Below are positions 53,965-62,813 of a stretch of 64,000 nt of DNA, in pieces. How positions within the stretch are numbered: the stretch's first letter is position 1; each line of letters starts with the position of its first letter. Origin of the DNA: an uncultured Muribaculaceae bacterium (GTDB taxonomy: Bacteria > Bacteroidota > Bacteroidia > Bacteroidales > Muribaculaceae); contig CAJURN010000004.1 of NCBI GenBank assembly GCA_910589055.1, positions 95,790 to 159,789 of the forward strand, given 5' to 3'. Under the pieces are notes generated by a model. It was not told the origin of the DNA. It worked only from the letters and a program-made list of their open reading frames with translations, and made no database searches. A program made the position numbers and the translations under genes.

Positions 53965-53996
53965 TTTGGCTTAACTCCCAATTTTCCGTAACTTTG
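53965..53996 (+). promoter_or_regulatory. Promoter of the mscL operon
   Basis: TTTG (53965-53968), exactly 20 bp, TAACTTTG (53989-53996). The leader is about 67 nt. Confidence 0.8.
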
Positions 53997-54069
53997 GCTA
54001 CGCCATAAATACCAACTATCGTATTTTTGACAAAACATATTTTTTTCACAGACTTTTTAATCCGGGCTT

Positions 54070-54510
54070 ATGAAAAAATTTCTCCAGGAGTTTAAAGAAT
54101 TTGCCATGAAAGGCAATGTTGTCGACATGGCCGTCGGTGTTGTTATCGGTGCGGCTTTCGGCAAAATAGTAACTTCTCTCGTCAACGACATCATCATGCC
54201 TGCCGTGGGCATGGTTACTGGTGGCGTTAATTTCAGCGACTACAAATGGGTTATCCAGGAAGGTGTGAAGCAGGGCGAGGAAATCGTGACTCCCGAGGTG
54301 GCTATCACATGGGGCGCGTTCGTTCAGACGGTTTTCGACTTCCTTATCATCGCCTTCTGTATCTTCCTTGCAATCAAGGTTATCAACAAGCTCAAGCGTG
54401 AGAAAGAAGCTGAGCCCGAAGCTCCCGCCGCACCGGCAGGTCCCACTCAGGAAGAACTTCTCACACAGATCCGCGACCTTATCAAGGAACAGAACAAGTG
54501 CGCGAAATAA
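54070..54510 (+). CDS. mscL: Large-conductance mechanosensitive channel
   Basis: 146 residues starting MKKFLQEFKEFAMKGNVVDMAVGVVIGAAFGKIVTSLVNDIIMP, the MscL N-terminal helix and first transmembrane segment; the second is at about 82-102 (WGAFVQTVFDFLIIAFCIFLAI). A charged, Ala/Pro-containing C-terminal helix ends it. The homopentamer opens under membrane tension to release solutes on osmotic downshock. It overlaps aroK by 13 bases. Confidence 0.97.
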   Translation: MKKFLQEFKEFAMKGNVVDMAVGVVIGAAFGKIVTSLVNDIIMPAVGMVTGGVNFSDYKWVIQEGVKQGEEIVTPEVAITWGAFVQTVFDFLIIAFCIFLAIKVINKLKREKEAEPEAPAAPAGPTQEELLTQIRDLIKEQNKCAK

Positions 54511-55064
54511 AGCATCCGCTATTCCTTATCGGCTTCATGGGCTCGGGCAAGACCACTCTTGGCCGGGCATTGCCATGCCATCTTGCCCGGCGTGGCTTCG
54601 CCGCAGCGGAGTTCATCGACCTCGACGAGGCTGTCGAGGAAGCTGCCGGAATGTCGGTGGCCGAGATTTTCCGCACACAAGGCGAAGCGGCCTTCCGGGA
54701 GCTTGAAAGCACCACTCTCCGCGAGCTCGCCGGACGTAATGGCGTGATTGTCGCCTGTGGAGGAGGCACGCCATGCCGCCCGGAAAACATGGAAATCATG
54801 AACCAAGCCGGCCTCACTATATGGCTCAAGTCTGAAACCGATACTCTCGTGCGACGGCTCATGGAAGCGCCCGCCGGACAGCGCCCGCTTCTTAATGGGC
54901 TTGACACTCCCGAAGCCGTACGTGCCCTGGTGGTGGATATGATGGAAAAACGCACCGGGCATTACAGCGCATGCCGCCTGTCGCTCTCATCCGACCGTCT
55001 GGAATCAGAAGAACAAATCCGCGAAACAGCCGATTCGCTAATTGACATTCTCGAAAAAATATGA
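54498..55064 (+). CDS. aroK: Shikimate kinase
   Basis: 188 residues from a GTG start inside mscL. The P-loop GFMGSGKT (12-19), the shikimate-binding FIDLDE and GEAAFRELES, CGGGTP and the LID region RPLL are all present. It phosphorylates shikimate at the 3-OH in the chorismate pathway. An ATG further in (54538, MGSGKTT) would cut the P-loop strand, so the GTG is favoured. Its stop overlaps the next start (ATGA). Confidence 0.94.
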   Translation: MREIKHPLFLIGFMGSGKTTLGRALPCHLARRGFAAAEFIDLDEAVEEAAGMSVAEIFRTQGEAAFRELESTTLRELAGRNGVIVACGGGTPCRPENMEIMNQAGLTIWLKSETDTLVRRLMEAPAGQRPLLNGLDTPEAVRALVVDMMEKRTGHYSACRLSLSSDRLESEEQIRETADSLIDILEKI

Positions 55065-56239
55065 CCGCACCAGTACCTATGGAGCAATTGCTCCGCACCA
55101 CTACCCAGAACCGCAGCGTCAGTATAGGCCTACCCGCCGCAAGAGGAATCATGGAACACCGTTTTCCGCTCACTCCCGAGGGAGCGGCCATGCTTGTCGA
55201 CCGTGGTTTCAAAGTGATGATGGAGAGCGGAGCCGCGGCACATATCCACTACCCTGATTCGGCTTATTCACGAGCCGGAGTCGAGATTTGCGAACGCGAC
55301 GAAGCTCTCGGAGCCGACATCACAGTGAGCCTGTCCAGGCTTTCAGCCCGCGACATCTCAAAGATGAAGCGAGGCTCGATACTGCTGAGCTTTCTCACCG
55401 CCGAGGAAGATGATGCTCCGGCTTTGAACGCCATCATCGAACGCCACATAATAGCCCTCGCGCTCGAAAACTATACCGACACCGCCGGAAACCATCCCTT
55501 CGCCGACATCCTCCATGAGATTGACGGACGTGCGGCGATATCCATCGCTTCTTCCCTGCTCGCGGATGCCATCCACGGCAAAGGAATCCTGCTCGGGGGC
55601 GTGCCGGGAGTTGTGCCGTGCGAGGTTCTCGTGATAGGCTCCGACATCGCAGCCTGCGCCGCCGCATCGGCAGCAATAGGCCTCGGAGCCCAGGTAAGGA
55701 TTTTCGATAACAACATCTACCGCCTGCGCGATGCCCTGCGGCAGCTCGGTCCGGGTGCGATAGGCTCGGCGATGCATCCCAAGGTATTCCGCAGCGCATT
55801 GCGTTCGGCCGACATCGTGGTTGCCACCGATGCCGAATCCGGTTGCGGAAGAATCGACAGCGACCTCGTCGATACAATGAAACGCGGCGTGATAACATTC
55901 GACCTCACCTCGCATCCCGGCAATTCATTCCCTTCGATGCGCCTTATCGACCTCGACCTTGCCTCGGCAGCCGACAACGACATGGAGCAGCCTTCACGCG
56001 TGTGCTACATCAACGCCGGAAATGCCGTGCCACGTACGGTGGCGATGGCGATGAGCAACACGCTCACAGCGATGCTCGACGACATAATGGTGTGTGACGG
56101 CGTTGCCAACGCGCTCAAACTCAATCCCGGGCTGCGTGCGGCAGCTTACACATTCCTCGGAAAGTGTGTCAATCCCGAGGTGGCTTCGATTCTCGGAGTG
56201 CGCCACGTCGACATCAATCTTTTCCTGCAATTTTCCTGA
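55061..56239 (+). CDS. Alanine dehydrogenase/PNT-family protein with altered active site
   Basis: 392 residues with the AlaDH/transhydrogenase N-terminal domain (GLPAARGIMEHRFPLTPEGAAMLVDRGFKVMMESGAA) and NAD-binding domain (VLVIGSDIAACAAASAAIGLGAQVRIFDN). Canonical AlaDH has a substrate lysine in KVKEP and a catalytic histidine in the following strand (TYLHLA). Here these blocks read VSLSRLSARD and LLSFLTAEED, so both residues appear lost. The first NAD-site glycine pattern is also relaxed (GSDIAA in place of GGGxxG). It may be a non-catalytic or altered-specificity member. Overlaps aroK by 4 bases. Confidence 0.75.
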   Translation: MTAPVPMEQLLRTTTQNRSVSIGLPAARGIMEHRFPLTPEGAAMLVDRGFKVMMESGAAAHIHYPDSAYSRAGVEICERDEALGADITVSLSRLSARDISKMKRGSILLSFLTAEEDDAPALNAIIERHIIALALENYTDTAGNHPFADILHEIDGRAAISIASSLLADAIHGKGILLGGVPGVVPCEVLVIGSDIAACAAASAAIGLGAQVRIFDNNIYRLRDALRQLGPGAIGSAMHPKVFRSALRSADIVVATDAESGCGRIDSDLVDTMKRGVITFDLTSHPGNSFPSMRLIDLDLASAADNDMEQPSRVCYINAGNAVPRTVAMAMSNTLTAMLDDIMVCDGVANALKLNPGLRAAAYTFLGKCVNPEVASILGVRHVDINLFLQFS

Positions 56240-56241
56240 GC

Positions 56242-56904
56242 ATGAGTTTCACATCCGACAAGCGAAAATACTATGTTGTCTGGGAAGGCTACGCCCCGGG
56301 CATATATGACACATGGGAAGAATGTCGCCGCCAGGTCGAAGGTTTTCCCGGAGCGAAATACCGCTCTTTTAACAACCTCATGGACGCAACGACAGCTTTC
56401 CGCGGCGACCCGGCGGCTCAATTGGAAATAATGCGTGCCATAGCAAAGAAGATGAAAAGCACGCCTGTGGTGGCCGACTATTCGGCATTTCCGGAAATAC
56501 GCATGGACGCCATTGCCGTTGACGGAGCGTGCGCCAAGAACCCCGGCCCGATGGAGTACAGGGCCGTGCGTGTAGCCACAGGTGAAGAAATATTCCGTAT
56601 CGGACCCCTCGCCGGTGGCACAAACAACATTGCCGAATATCTTGCCATAATCCACGCCGCTGCCCTGCTGCACAAATCCGGCGACTACACCACTCCGATT
56701 TACAGCGACTCACGCACAGCGCAGTCTTGGGTGCGCAAACGTCACAGTAATACTAAAATCGAACCGACGGCTGAAAACGCCAAGGTACGCGCCCTTCTCG
56801 AACGCGCCAACGCCTGGATGGCAAGCAACGACATCACCAACCCTCTGCTGAAATGGGACACCGAACGCTGGGGCGAAATCCCCGCCGACTTCGGCCGCAA
56901 ATAA
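56242..56904 (+). CDS. rnhA: Ribonuclease H with viroplasmin-type N-terminal domain
   Basis: 220 residues from ATG 56242, two bases after the preceding stop. The N-terminal hybrid-binding domain (KYYVVWEGYAPGIYDTWEECRRQVEGFPGAKYRSF, 9-43) binds RNA/DNA hybrids. The RNase H domain has Asp94 in AVDGACAKNPGP, Glu132 in NNIAEYLA, Asp156 in IYSDSRTAQSW and Asp216 near the end, so the catalytic set is complete. It removes RNA from hybrids during replication and repair. An in-frame upstream ATG (56164) lies within the preceding gene and lacks family similarity. Confidence 0.94.
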   Translation: MSFTSDKRKYYVVWEGYAPGIYDTWEECRRQVEGFPGAKYRSFNNLMDATTAFRGDPAAQLEIMRAIAKKMKSTPVVADYSAFPEIRMDAIAVDGACAKNPGPMEYRAVRVATGEEIFRIGPLAGGTNNIAEYLAIIHAAALLHKSGDYTTPIYSDSRTAQSWVRKRHSNTKIEPTAENAKVRALLERANAWMASNDITNPLLKWDTERWGEIPADFGRK

Positions 56905-56909
56905 GGCAT

Positions 56910-57015
56910 GGAGCGTAAGCCTCCGGCTTGCGCTAAAGTAAGAACCACCAATAAAATATCCGTCAATTAAGATATCCGCCAAATTTACAGATCGCAATCC
57001 GGAGGATTACGCTCC
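56910..57015. repeat. 17-bp inverted repeats bounding 106 bp between convergent genes
   Basis: GGAGCGTAAGCCTCCGG (56910-56926) and CCGGAGGATTACGCTCC (56999-57015) are reverse complements but for one position. The inside is AT-rich with no gene. A miniature-element or two-way terminator are both possible. Confidence 0.55.
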
Positions 57016-57017
57016 AA

Positions 57018-59774
57018 TCAATGTGCCTCCAGCCAGTTGGCGCCTACTCCCGCCGACACCTCCAAAGGCACGCGTGCCTCGAACGCATTTTCCATACATT
57101 CCACCACGAGCGTCTGCATCTGAGCAAGTTCATCGGCCTTGACGTTGAACACAAGTTCATCATGCACCTGCATAATCATTGTCGAGCGCAGTCCCCTGCG
57201 GCGGATTTCACTGTCGATGCGTATCATGGCAATCTTGATTATGTCGGCGGCAGAACCCTGGAGTGGTGCGTTGATTGCATTTCGCTCGGCATATCCGCGC
57301 ACAACCGAGTTACGCGAATTGATATCCGGCAAATAACGCTTACGCCCCATTATGGTGCTCACATAGCCCTGCTCGCGCGCCACAGCGATTGAACTGTCCA
57401 TATATTCGGCCACTCCGGGATAGGTGCGCAGATAGCCCTCGATAAGCTCCTTGGCCTCCTGCCGGGGAATTCCGAGGCGCTCCGACAAGCCGAAAGCCGA
57501 TATGCCGTATATGATTCCGAAATTGGCCGTCTTGGCGTTGCGGCGCTGATTGTCGGACACCTCATCCTGCGGCAGGTGATAGATTTTTGCCGCAGTCGCG
57601 CGGTGGATGTCGGCACCTTCACGGAAAGCCTCGACCATAGTGACATCCTGACTCAGATGGGCCATAAGGCGCAGTTCAATCTGCGAATAGTCGGCCGACA
57701 TGAGCAAATCGCCAGGCTCGGGCACAAAGGCGCGACGGATTTCACGCCCGTCGTCGGTGCGGATAGGAATATTCTGGAGATTCGGATTCGTCGACGAAAT
57801 GCGGCCTGTGGCTGTGACAGTCTGATTGTAAGTAGTGTGGATTTTCCCCGTCACCGGATTTATCAGCTTGGGCAAGGCATCCACGTAAGTCGAGAGCAGT
57901 TTCTTAAGTCCGCGTATTTCCAGAATCATCTCCACAAGCGGATGGCGCGAACGGTATTTCTCCAATATCTCTTCGGTTGTCGACCATGCTCCGCCCTTTG
58001 TCTTCTTTGCCTTGGGGTCGATGGCAAGTTCCTCGAAAAGCACCTGCCCAACCTGCATGGGCGACCCGATGTTGAAGGGATGGCCGGCAATCTCGTAAGC
58101 CTTCTGCTCCAGTGCGGCCAGACGCGAGGTCAGCTCAACCGACTGGCGGCGGAGTTCGTTGACATCAATACGCGCACCGTTCCATTCCATATCGGCGAGC
58201 ACGCGCACGAAAGGCAGTTCTATGTCCCGGTACAGAGATGTCTCGCCCTGCTCCTCAAGGTCTTTTTCGAGCACCGGCTTCAGGCGCAGGAGCACGGAAG
58301 CCGTCTCGCCGAAGAACGCGGCAGCCTCGGCGCGATCAAGCACCCGACCCTTTTTCCGCGAACTTACTGACTCGGAATAATCCGACGTACGGAAGTGGAG
58401 GTAGGCAAGGGCAAGTGTTGACACATCATGACGCATTTCCGGAGCCAAGAGATAGTGGGCTACCGAAGTGTCGAAATATGCGGCATCAAGCTCAACTCCC
58501 TCACGACGCAATATGAGCAAATCGCGTTTCACATCCGGACTTATGATTGTAAGGCTACGGCAGGCAAATATTGACCGCAGGATTTCCATCATATCCTTGC
58601 GCTCGCCCGGCATGTCGGGAAGAGCCACATACACTGCCGGAGAACCGTCGCCGGGAGCGAAAGCTATGCCCGACAGGCGTGCTGTCATGGCCTCCGGCCC
58701 GGTGCTGTACAAAGCCATACCTATTTCTTTGCAGGCGATAGCGCGCCCTGCGAAAATGCGCACCTCGTCTTCGGTTGTGAGCACGAGCGTATCGCCGAGT
58801 GTGAAGTCGGCGGTCTTCTCTTCCTCTTCCTGAGCATCGGCGAAGTCAAACAGCGAGCCGGGTTCCGATGCCGGAGCGGCAGATGGCTGCGCCGCGGAAG
58901 CAGGCTCAAGCCCCAATTTTGCAGCCAGGGTCTTGAACTCAAGTTCCATGAAAATATCCCGCAGAGCCTCACGGTCGGGCTCGCGACGACGGAACTCTTC
59001 GGAATTGAAGTCTATCGGGAGGTCGGTATTTATAGTCACAAGATACTTCGACATCCTTATCTGCTCCTTGTTTTCGACAATCTTCTTCTGAAGCGCGCCC
59101 TTCAGTTCATCGGTGTGCTCGAGCAGATTCTCAACCGAACCCCACTCGGCAATCAGCTTGGCGGCAGTCTTCTCGCCCACTCCGGGACATCCGGGCACAT
59201 TGTCGCTCGCATCGCCTTCGAGGGCAAGCAGGTCGATTACCTGACGTGTGTTCGATATACCATAACGCGCGCACACTTCCTCCGGACCGCGGATTTCAAA
59301 TCCCTGGCCCTTCAATGCCGGACGGTACATAAGCACGCGGTCGGTCACCAGCTGGCCGTAGTCCTTGTCGGGAGTCATCATGTAAGTGAGCAAGCCCTCG
59401 GCTTCGGCGCGGCGTGAGAGCGTACCGATAACGTCGTCGGCCTCGAAATGAGCCAGCTCCACAACCGGAATACGGTATGCCGCGAGAATACGCTTGATAT
59501 ACGGTATTGATTTCGTGATATCCTCAGGCTGCTTGTCGCGTCCGGCCTTATATTCGGGATAGACCTCATGGCGGAAGGTCTCGCCGCCGGGAGGGTCGAA
59601 ACAGACACCGATGTAGTCGGGACTTTCCTTTCTCAGAACGTCCTCGAGAGTGTTGATGAATCCGAATATGGCCGAGGTGTTGAGTCCGAATGTGGTGACA
59701 CGCGGAGAGCGCACCAATGCGTAGTAGGCGCGGTATATGAGCGCGTAAGCGTCGAGCAGAAAGAGTTTCTTCAT
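57018..59774 (-). CDS. polA: DNA polymerase I
   Basis: 918 residues from MKKLFLLDAYALIYRAYY (an ATG three codons earlier, 59783, is possible). The N-terminal 5'-3' exonuclease domain (PDKDYGQLV, ALEGDASDNVPGCPGVGEKTA) and C-terminal polymerase domain are intact (motif A SADYSQIELR, motif B RRNAKTANFGIIYGISAFGL, motif C IMQVHDELVF). In the middle 3'-5' exonuclease domain the metal-binding D-x-E of motif I is replaced (ALYSTGPEAM), so proofreading is probably lost, as in Taq-type enzymes. It fills gaps and removes Okazaki primers. Confidence 0.96.
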   Translation of the reverse strand: MKKLFLLDAYALIYRAYYALVRSPRVTTFGLNTSAIFGFINTLEDVLRKESPDYIGVCFDPPGGETFRHEVYPEYKAGRDKQPEDITKSIPYIKRILAAYRIPVVELAHFEADDVIGTLSRRAEAEGLLTYMMTPDKDYGQLVTDRVLMYRPALKGQGFEIRGPEEVCARYGISNTRQVIDLLALEGDASDNVPGCPGVGEKTAAKLIAEWGSVENLLEHTDELKGALQKKIVENKEQIRMSKYLVTINTDLPIDFNSEEFRRREPDREALRDIFMELEFKTLAAKLGLEPASAAQPSAAPASEPGSLFDFADAQEEEEKTADFTLGDTLVLTTEDEVRIFAGRAIACKEIGMALYSTGPEAMTARLSGIAFAPGDGSPAVYVALPDMPGERKDMMEILRSIFACRSLTIISPDVKRDLLILRREGVELDAAYFDTSVAHYLLAPEMRHDVSTLALAYLHFRTSDYSESVSSRKKGRVLDRAEAAAFFGETASVLLRLKPVLEKDLEEQGETSLYRDIELPFVRVLADMEWNGARIDVNELRRQSVELTSRLAALEQKAYEIAGHPFNIGSPMQVGQVLFEELAIDPKAKKTKGGAWSTTEEILEKYRSRHPLVEMILEIRGLKKLLSTYVDALPKLINPVTGKIHTTYNQTVTATGRISSTNPNLQNIPIRTDDGREIRRAFVPEPGDLLMSADYSQIELRLMAHLSQDVTMVEAFREGADIHRATAAKIYHLPQDEVSDNQRRNAKTANFGIIYGISAFGLSERLGIPRQEAKELIEGYLRTYPGVAEYMDSSIAVAREQGYVSTIMGRKRYLPDINSRNSVVRGYAERNAINAPLQGSAADIIKIAMIRIDSEIRRRGLRSTMIMQVHDELVFNVKADELAQMQTLVVECMENAFEARVPLEVSAGVGANWLEAH

Positions 59775-59790
59775 GTAAATCAAAATAAAT

Positions 59791-59815
59791 GCCGGATTAG
59801 GTCATAATCCGGCAT
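59791..59815 (-). terminator. Perfect 10-bp hairpin between the secreted-protein gene and polA
   Basis: TGCCGGATTA pairs with TAATCCGGCA over GGTCA. On the minus strand ATTTATTTTG follows, so it may end the upstream gene or lie in the polA leader. Confidence 0.65.
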
Positions 59816-59837
59816 AAAGTTACGCATTTTCGGCCAA

Positions 59838-60815
59838 TCAGTAGCGGCCTACGATGATTTTCTTCACTGTATCGCCGGTGCGGACGATGTACATTCCTGC
59901 CGGGAGGGTGCGTGAGGCTACGTCTTCACGGCTGTTGAGCACCTGCTTGCCGGTGATGTCGTAGATTGTCTTGGTCGATGTCCCGCTAACGGTCACCGTG
60001 TTTCCGTTGAGAATGATTTTATCAGCATCGGCCTCGATGTCATCAACCCCGGTCGGAACACGCTCGTCAATGTTAAGCGTATTGTCCACAAGGTTTACTT
60101 TCACAATCGCGTTCATGCCACTTTTCAGGCCGCCGGTGGCAGCATAGGTGAAAGCAGTACCCGTATTCTCACCTAAAGCGATGTCAACAGGGGTATGGGC
60201 TACAAGAGCTGTTCCTGTGGCAGCTGCCGCACCGAATTCGAAGGTCGCCATATCGCGGGGTTCATATGAAACCTTGAATTGCGACGGAAGCGATGTGTAC
60301 ACCCAGTAATCGCCGTCCGACCCTGGAACCTCTATGATTGAGGAGCCGTTTATAAGATACACCGACGGGGGATAGACCACCTCGGTGGGATTATCGGAAG
60401 GAACAATCGAGAACAGATGATAGCTCTGGCCGGTACTTTCCCTGTCGAAGAAATGGATATTGTATTCTCCATCCTCAACCGGAATATAACCGCTTTCAGA
60501 ACCGATGATTTGCAAAGGATTGGGATAGGAAATCAGAGCCGGTGACACAGCCCAGCCCGGCATGCCGTAGAGGGTTGAATAAGAGCCGCTCGTATCGGCG
60601 CCAAGGAAAAGCAGACCACCGTTCACGGTCACGTTATTTATCACATAACCGTCGTCTGTGGCAGTCATCTGCACTTTATCGGTATAGTCGCTGCCGTCTT
60701 TAACAAAAGTTCCGTCGGCAGCCATCGGGATAACGTATGGGGGATTATTCTGTGCAACAGATAACAGGGTTCCGGCTGCGCCGGCCAATAGTAGAAGTAG
60801 AAATGCCTTTTTCAT
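59838..60815 (-). CDS. Secreted protein with type IX secretion-like C-terminal tail
   Basis: 325 residues with a signal peptide (about 1-21). The body is beta-rich and unrecognised; it has repeated short segments (NNVTVNGGLLFLGADTSGSY; GEYNIHFFDRESTGQSYHLFSIV) reminiscent of carbohydrate-binding or fibre proteins. The last 70 residues (GVDDIEADADKIILNGNTVTVSG, then TIYDITGKQVLN...LPAGMYIVRTGDTVKKIIV) are the clearest type A sorting domain in the window. It is transcribed divergently from dnaX. The function is unknown. Confidence 0.8.
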   Translation of the reverse strand: MKKAFLLLLLAGAAGTLLSVAQNNPPYVIPMAADGTFVKDGSDYTDKVQMTATDDGYVINNVTVNGGLLFLGADTSGSYSTLYGMPGWAVSPALISYPNPLQIIGSESGYIPVEDGEYNIHFFDRESTGQSYHLFSIVPSDNPTEVVYPPSVYLINGSSIIEVPGSDGDYWVYTSLPSQFKVSYEPRDMATFEFGAAAATGTALVAHTPVDIALGENTGTAFTYAATGGLKSGMNAIVKVNLVDNTLNIDERVPTGVDDIEADADKIILNGNTVTVSGTSTKTIYDITGKQVLNSREDVASRTLPAGMYIVRTGDTVKKIIVGRY

Positions 60816-60921
60816 AATATTCAGGTCAGATTAGAAAGTTTGATTTGATACACTTTCTAACACGGCCTGTATGAAATTTGTTCAAAACCGCAGCCGGGCC
60901 ACACATTCCGCAGGAAGATTC

Positions 60922-60953
60922 TTTGTGGTTTCGGGATTGTTTGCTTATCTTTG
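60922..60953 (+). promoter_or_regulatory. Promoter of dnaX
   Basis: TTTG (60922-60925), exactly 20 bp, TATCTTTG (60946-60953). Its place inside the upstream extension of the dnaX frame shows that translation starts at 61022. Confidence 0.8.
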
Positions 60954-61021
60954 CACATAAGGGACGATGCGCTGCCGAAGGCACGAACAGCCGGCAACCA
61001 TTCATCCCGGTAAAGAATCTT

Positions 61022-62809
61022 ATGGAACAATACATCGTATCGGCCAGAAAGTACCGTCCGTCAACATTCGACTCTGTTGTCGGACAGCGGGCCTTGACGA
61101 CAACGCTCAAAAACGCCATCATCACCGACCGTCTCGCCCATGCCTACCTCTTCTGCGGGTCAAGGGGTGTGGGAAAGACTTCCTGCGCACGTATTTTTGC
61201 AAAAACAATCAATTGCACCAACCGCACCGCCAACGGCGAGGCCTGCAATGAGTGCGACTCCTGCCGCCAGTTCAATGAAAACCGCTCGATGAACATCATC
61301 GAACTCGACGCGGCTTCAAACAACGGTGTCGACGACATCCGGAGCCTCATTGAGCAGGTGATGGTGCCTCCCACCGTCGGAAAATACCGTGTGTTCATCA
61401 TTGATGAGGTGCACATGCTCACGCCAAGCGCCTTCAACGCCTTCCTCAAGACTCTTGAAGAGCCGCCGTCGTATGTCGTGTTCATCCTCGCCACAACGGA
61501 GAAGCATAAGATTATTCCTACGATTCTTTCCCGCTGCCAGATCTACGACTTCAACCGCATTTCCATCCAGGACATGGTGGACCACCTCAAATACGTGGCT
61601 TCCGCCGAAGGAATCACAACCGAAGACGCAGCTCTCAACGTAATCTCGCAGAAAGCCGACGGCGCAATGCGCGACGCCCTCTCCATCTTCGACCAGGTGG
61701 CGGCATCATCACGCGGAAACGTTACATACCAGGCCGCAATCGACAACCTAAACATCCTCGATCACAGCTACTACGGGCGCCTTGTTGATGCCTTCGTGGC
61801 TCAGGATGTACCCGCAGCACTGCTCATCTACAAGGAAGTGCGCGAGAAAGGTTTCGACTCGCAATTCTTCATCAACGGACTTGGCCTCTACCTGCGCGAC
61901 CTCATGGTGGCATGCGACCCGTCCACAATAACCCTCCTCGAAGCATCCGACGACGTACGCCGGCAGATGGCCGAACGCTCCGCAAAGCTCCATCCCACCT
62001 TCCTTTACAAGGCAATGGACCTCTGCAACGATGCCGATTTCAACTTCCGTCAGGCTACAAACAAGCAATTCCTAATTGAGCTCACGCTCATCAAACTGTG
62101 CCAATTACTCAGCCCCTCGCCCGAAAATAGCGGTAGCGACGGGGGGCAGTTGAAACCGCTTCCCAACATGGGAGGCGCCGCCACGCAGCCGCAACAGGCT
62201 GCGCCAAAACCGGCTCCGACACCTGCTCAAGCACAAACTCCGCCACCGGCGCCCAAAAGCTATCCCGCTCCTGCGCCCGCACCCGTGGCAAGCGTGTCCG
62301 AGCCCGGCACCGAAGCCCATCCTCAGCCCCACAAGCTCTCAATCGGAGGACTCTCCATCCGCCGCTCGGCAAGTCACGCCCGGCCGCAGACCGTTCAGGA
62401 ATCCGCCACTCCGGCTCCTGCATCCATTACAGGACGTGCCCACAGAGCCGAGCCGTACACACAGGAAGAGTTCACCGCAGCGTGGAACGCTTTTATCGAG
62501 AAACATCCCACATCGCATGTGCTCATCAACACCATGCGCACATCAAGCCTCAAGATGGTCGACAAGGATAAATATGTTCTCACTGTTGCCAACTCTATTC
62601 AGACCGAGATTTTCAACAATTCCGTCACCGATCTCCTTCAATTCCTGCGCGACATGCTGCGCAACGACAACATCATGATGGAAGCCGTGGAAACAACAGC
62701 CGAGCCCTCGCCGGAAATGTGGACCGAGGCTCAGGTCTACTCCTACTTCCTCGAGAATACCCCCGGCGCGAAAGAATTTGTGGAGAAATACAAATTACGC
62801 TTGATTTAG
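61022..62809 (+). CDS. dnaX: DNA polymerase III subunit gamma/tau
   Basis: 595 residues starting MEQYIVSARKYRPSTFDSVVGQ. AAA+ Walker A GSRGVGKT (46-53), zinc cysteines 65, 75, 78 and 81, the DEVHML Walker B and the LEEPP sensor region are standard. A Pro/Ala/Gln-rich linker (about 385-470) leads to a C-terminal tau-like domain. It is the clamp-loader ATPase and holds the polymerase cores. A frame extension to 60878 is discounted because the promoter lies in it. I see no A-run of the kind that programs frameshifting to gamma. Confidence 0.96.
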   Translation: MEQYIVSARKYRPSTFDSVVGQRALTTTLKNAIITDRLAHAYLFCGSRGVGKTSCARIFAKTINCTNRTANGEACNECDSCRQFNENRSMNIIELDAASNNGVDDIRSLIEQVMVPPTVGKYRVFIIDEVHMLTPSAFNAFLKTLEEPPSYVVFILATTEKHKIIPTILSRCQIYDFNRISIQDMVDHLKYVASAEGITTEDAALNVISQKADGAMRDALSIFDQVAASSRGNVTYQAAIDNLNILDHSYYGRLVDAFVAQDVPAALLIYKEVREKGFDSQFFINGLGLYLRDLMVACDPSTITLLEASDDVRRQMAERSAKLHPTFLYKAMDLCNDADFNFRQATNKQFLIELTLIKLCQLLSPSPENSGSDGGQLKPLPNMGGAATQPQQAAPKPAPTPAQAQTPPPAPKSYPAPAPAPVASVSEPGTEAHPQPHKLSIGGLSIRRSASHARPQTVQESATPAPASITGRAHRAEPYTQEEFTAAWNAFIEKHPTSHVLINTMRTSSLKMVDKDKYVLTVANSIQTEIFNNSVTDLLQFLRDMLRNDNIMMEAVETTAEPSPEMWTEAQVYSYFLENTPGAKEFVEKYKLRLI

Positions 62810-62813
62810 AGCT

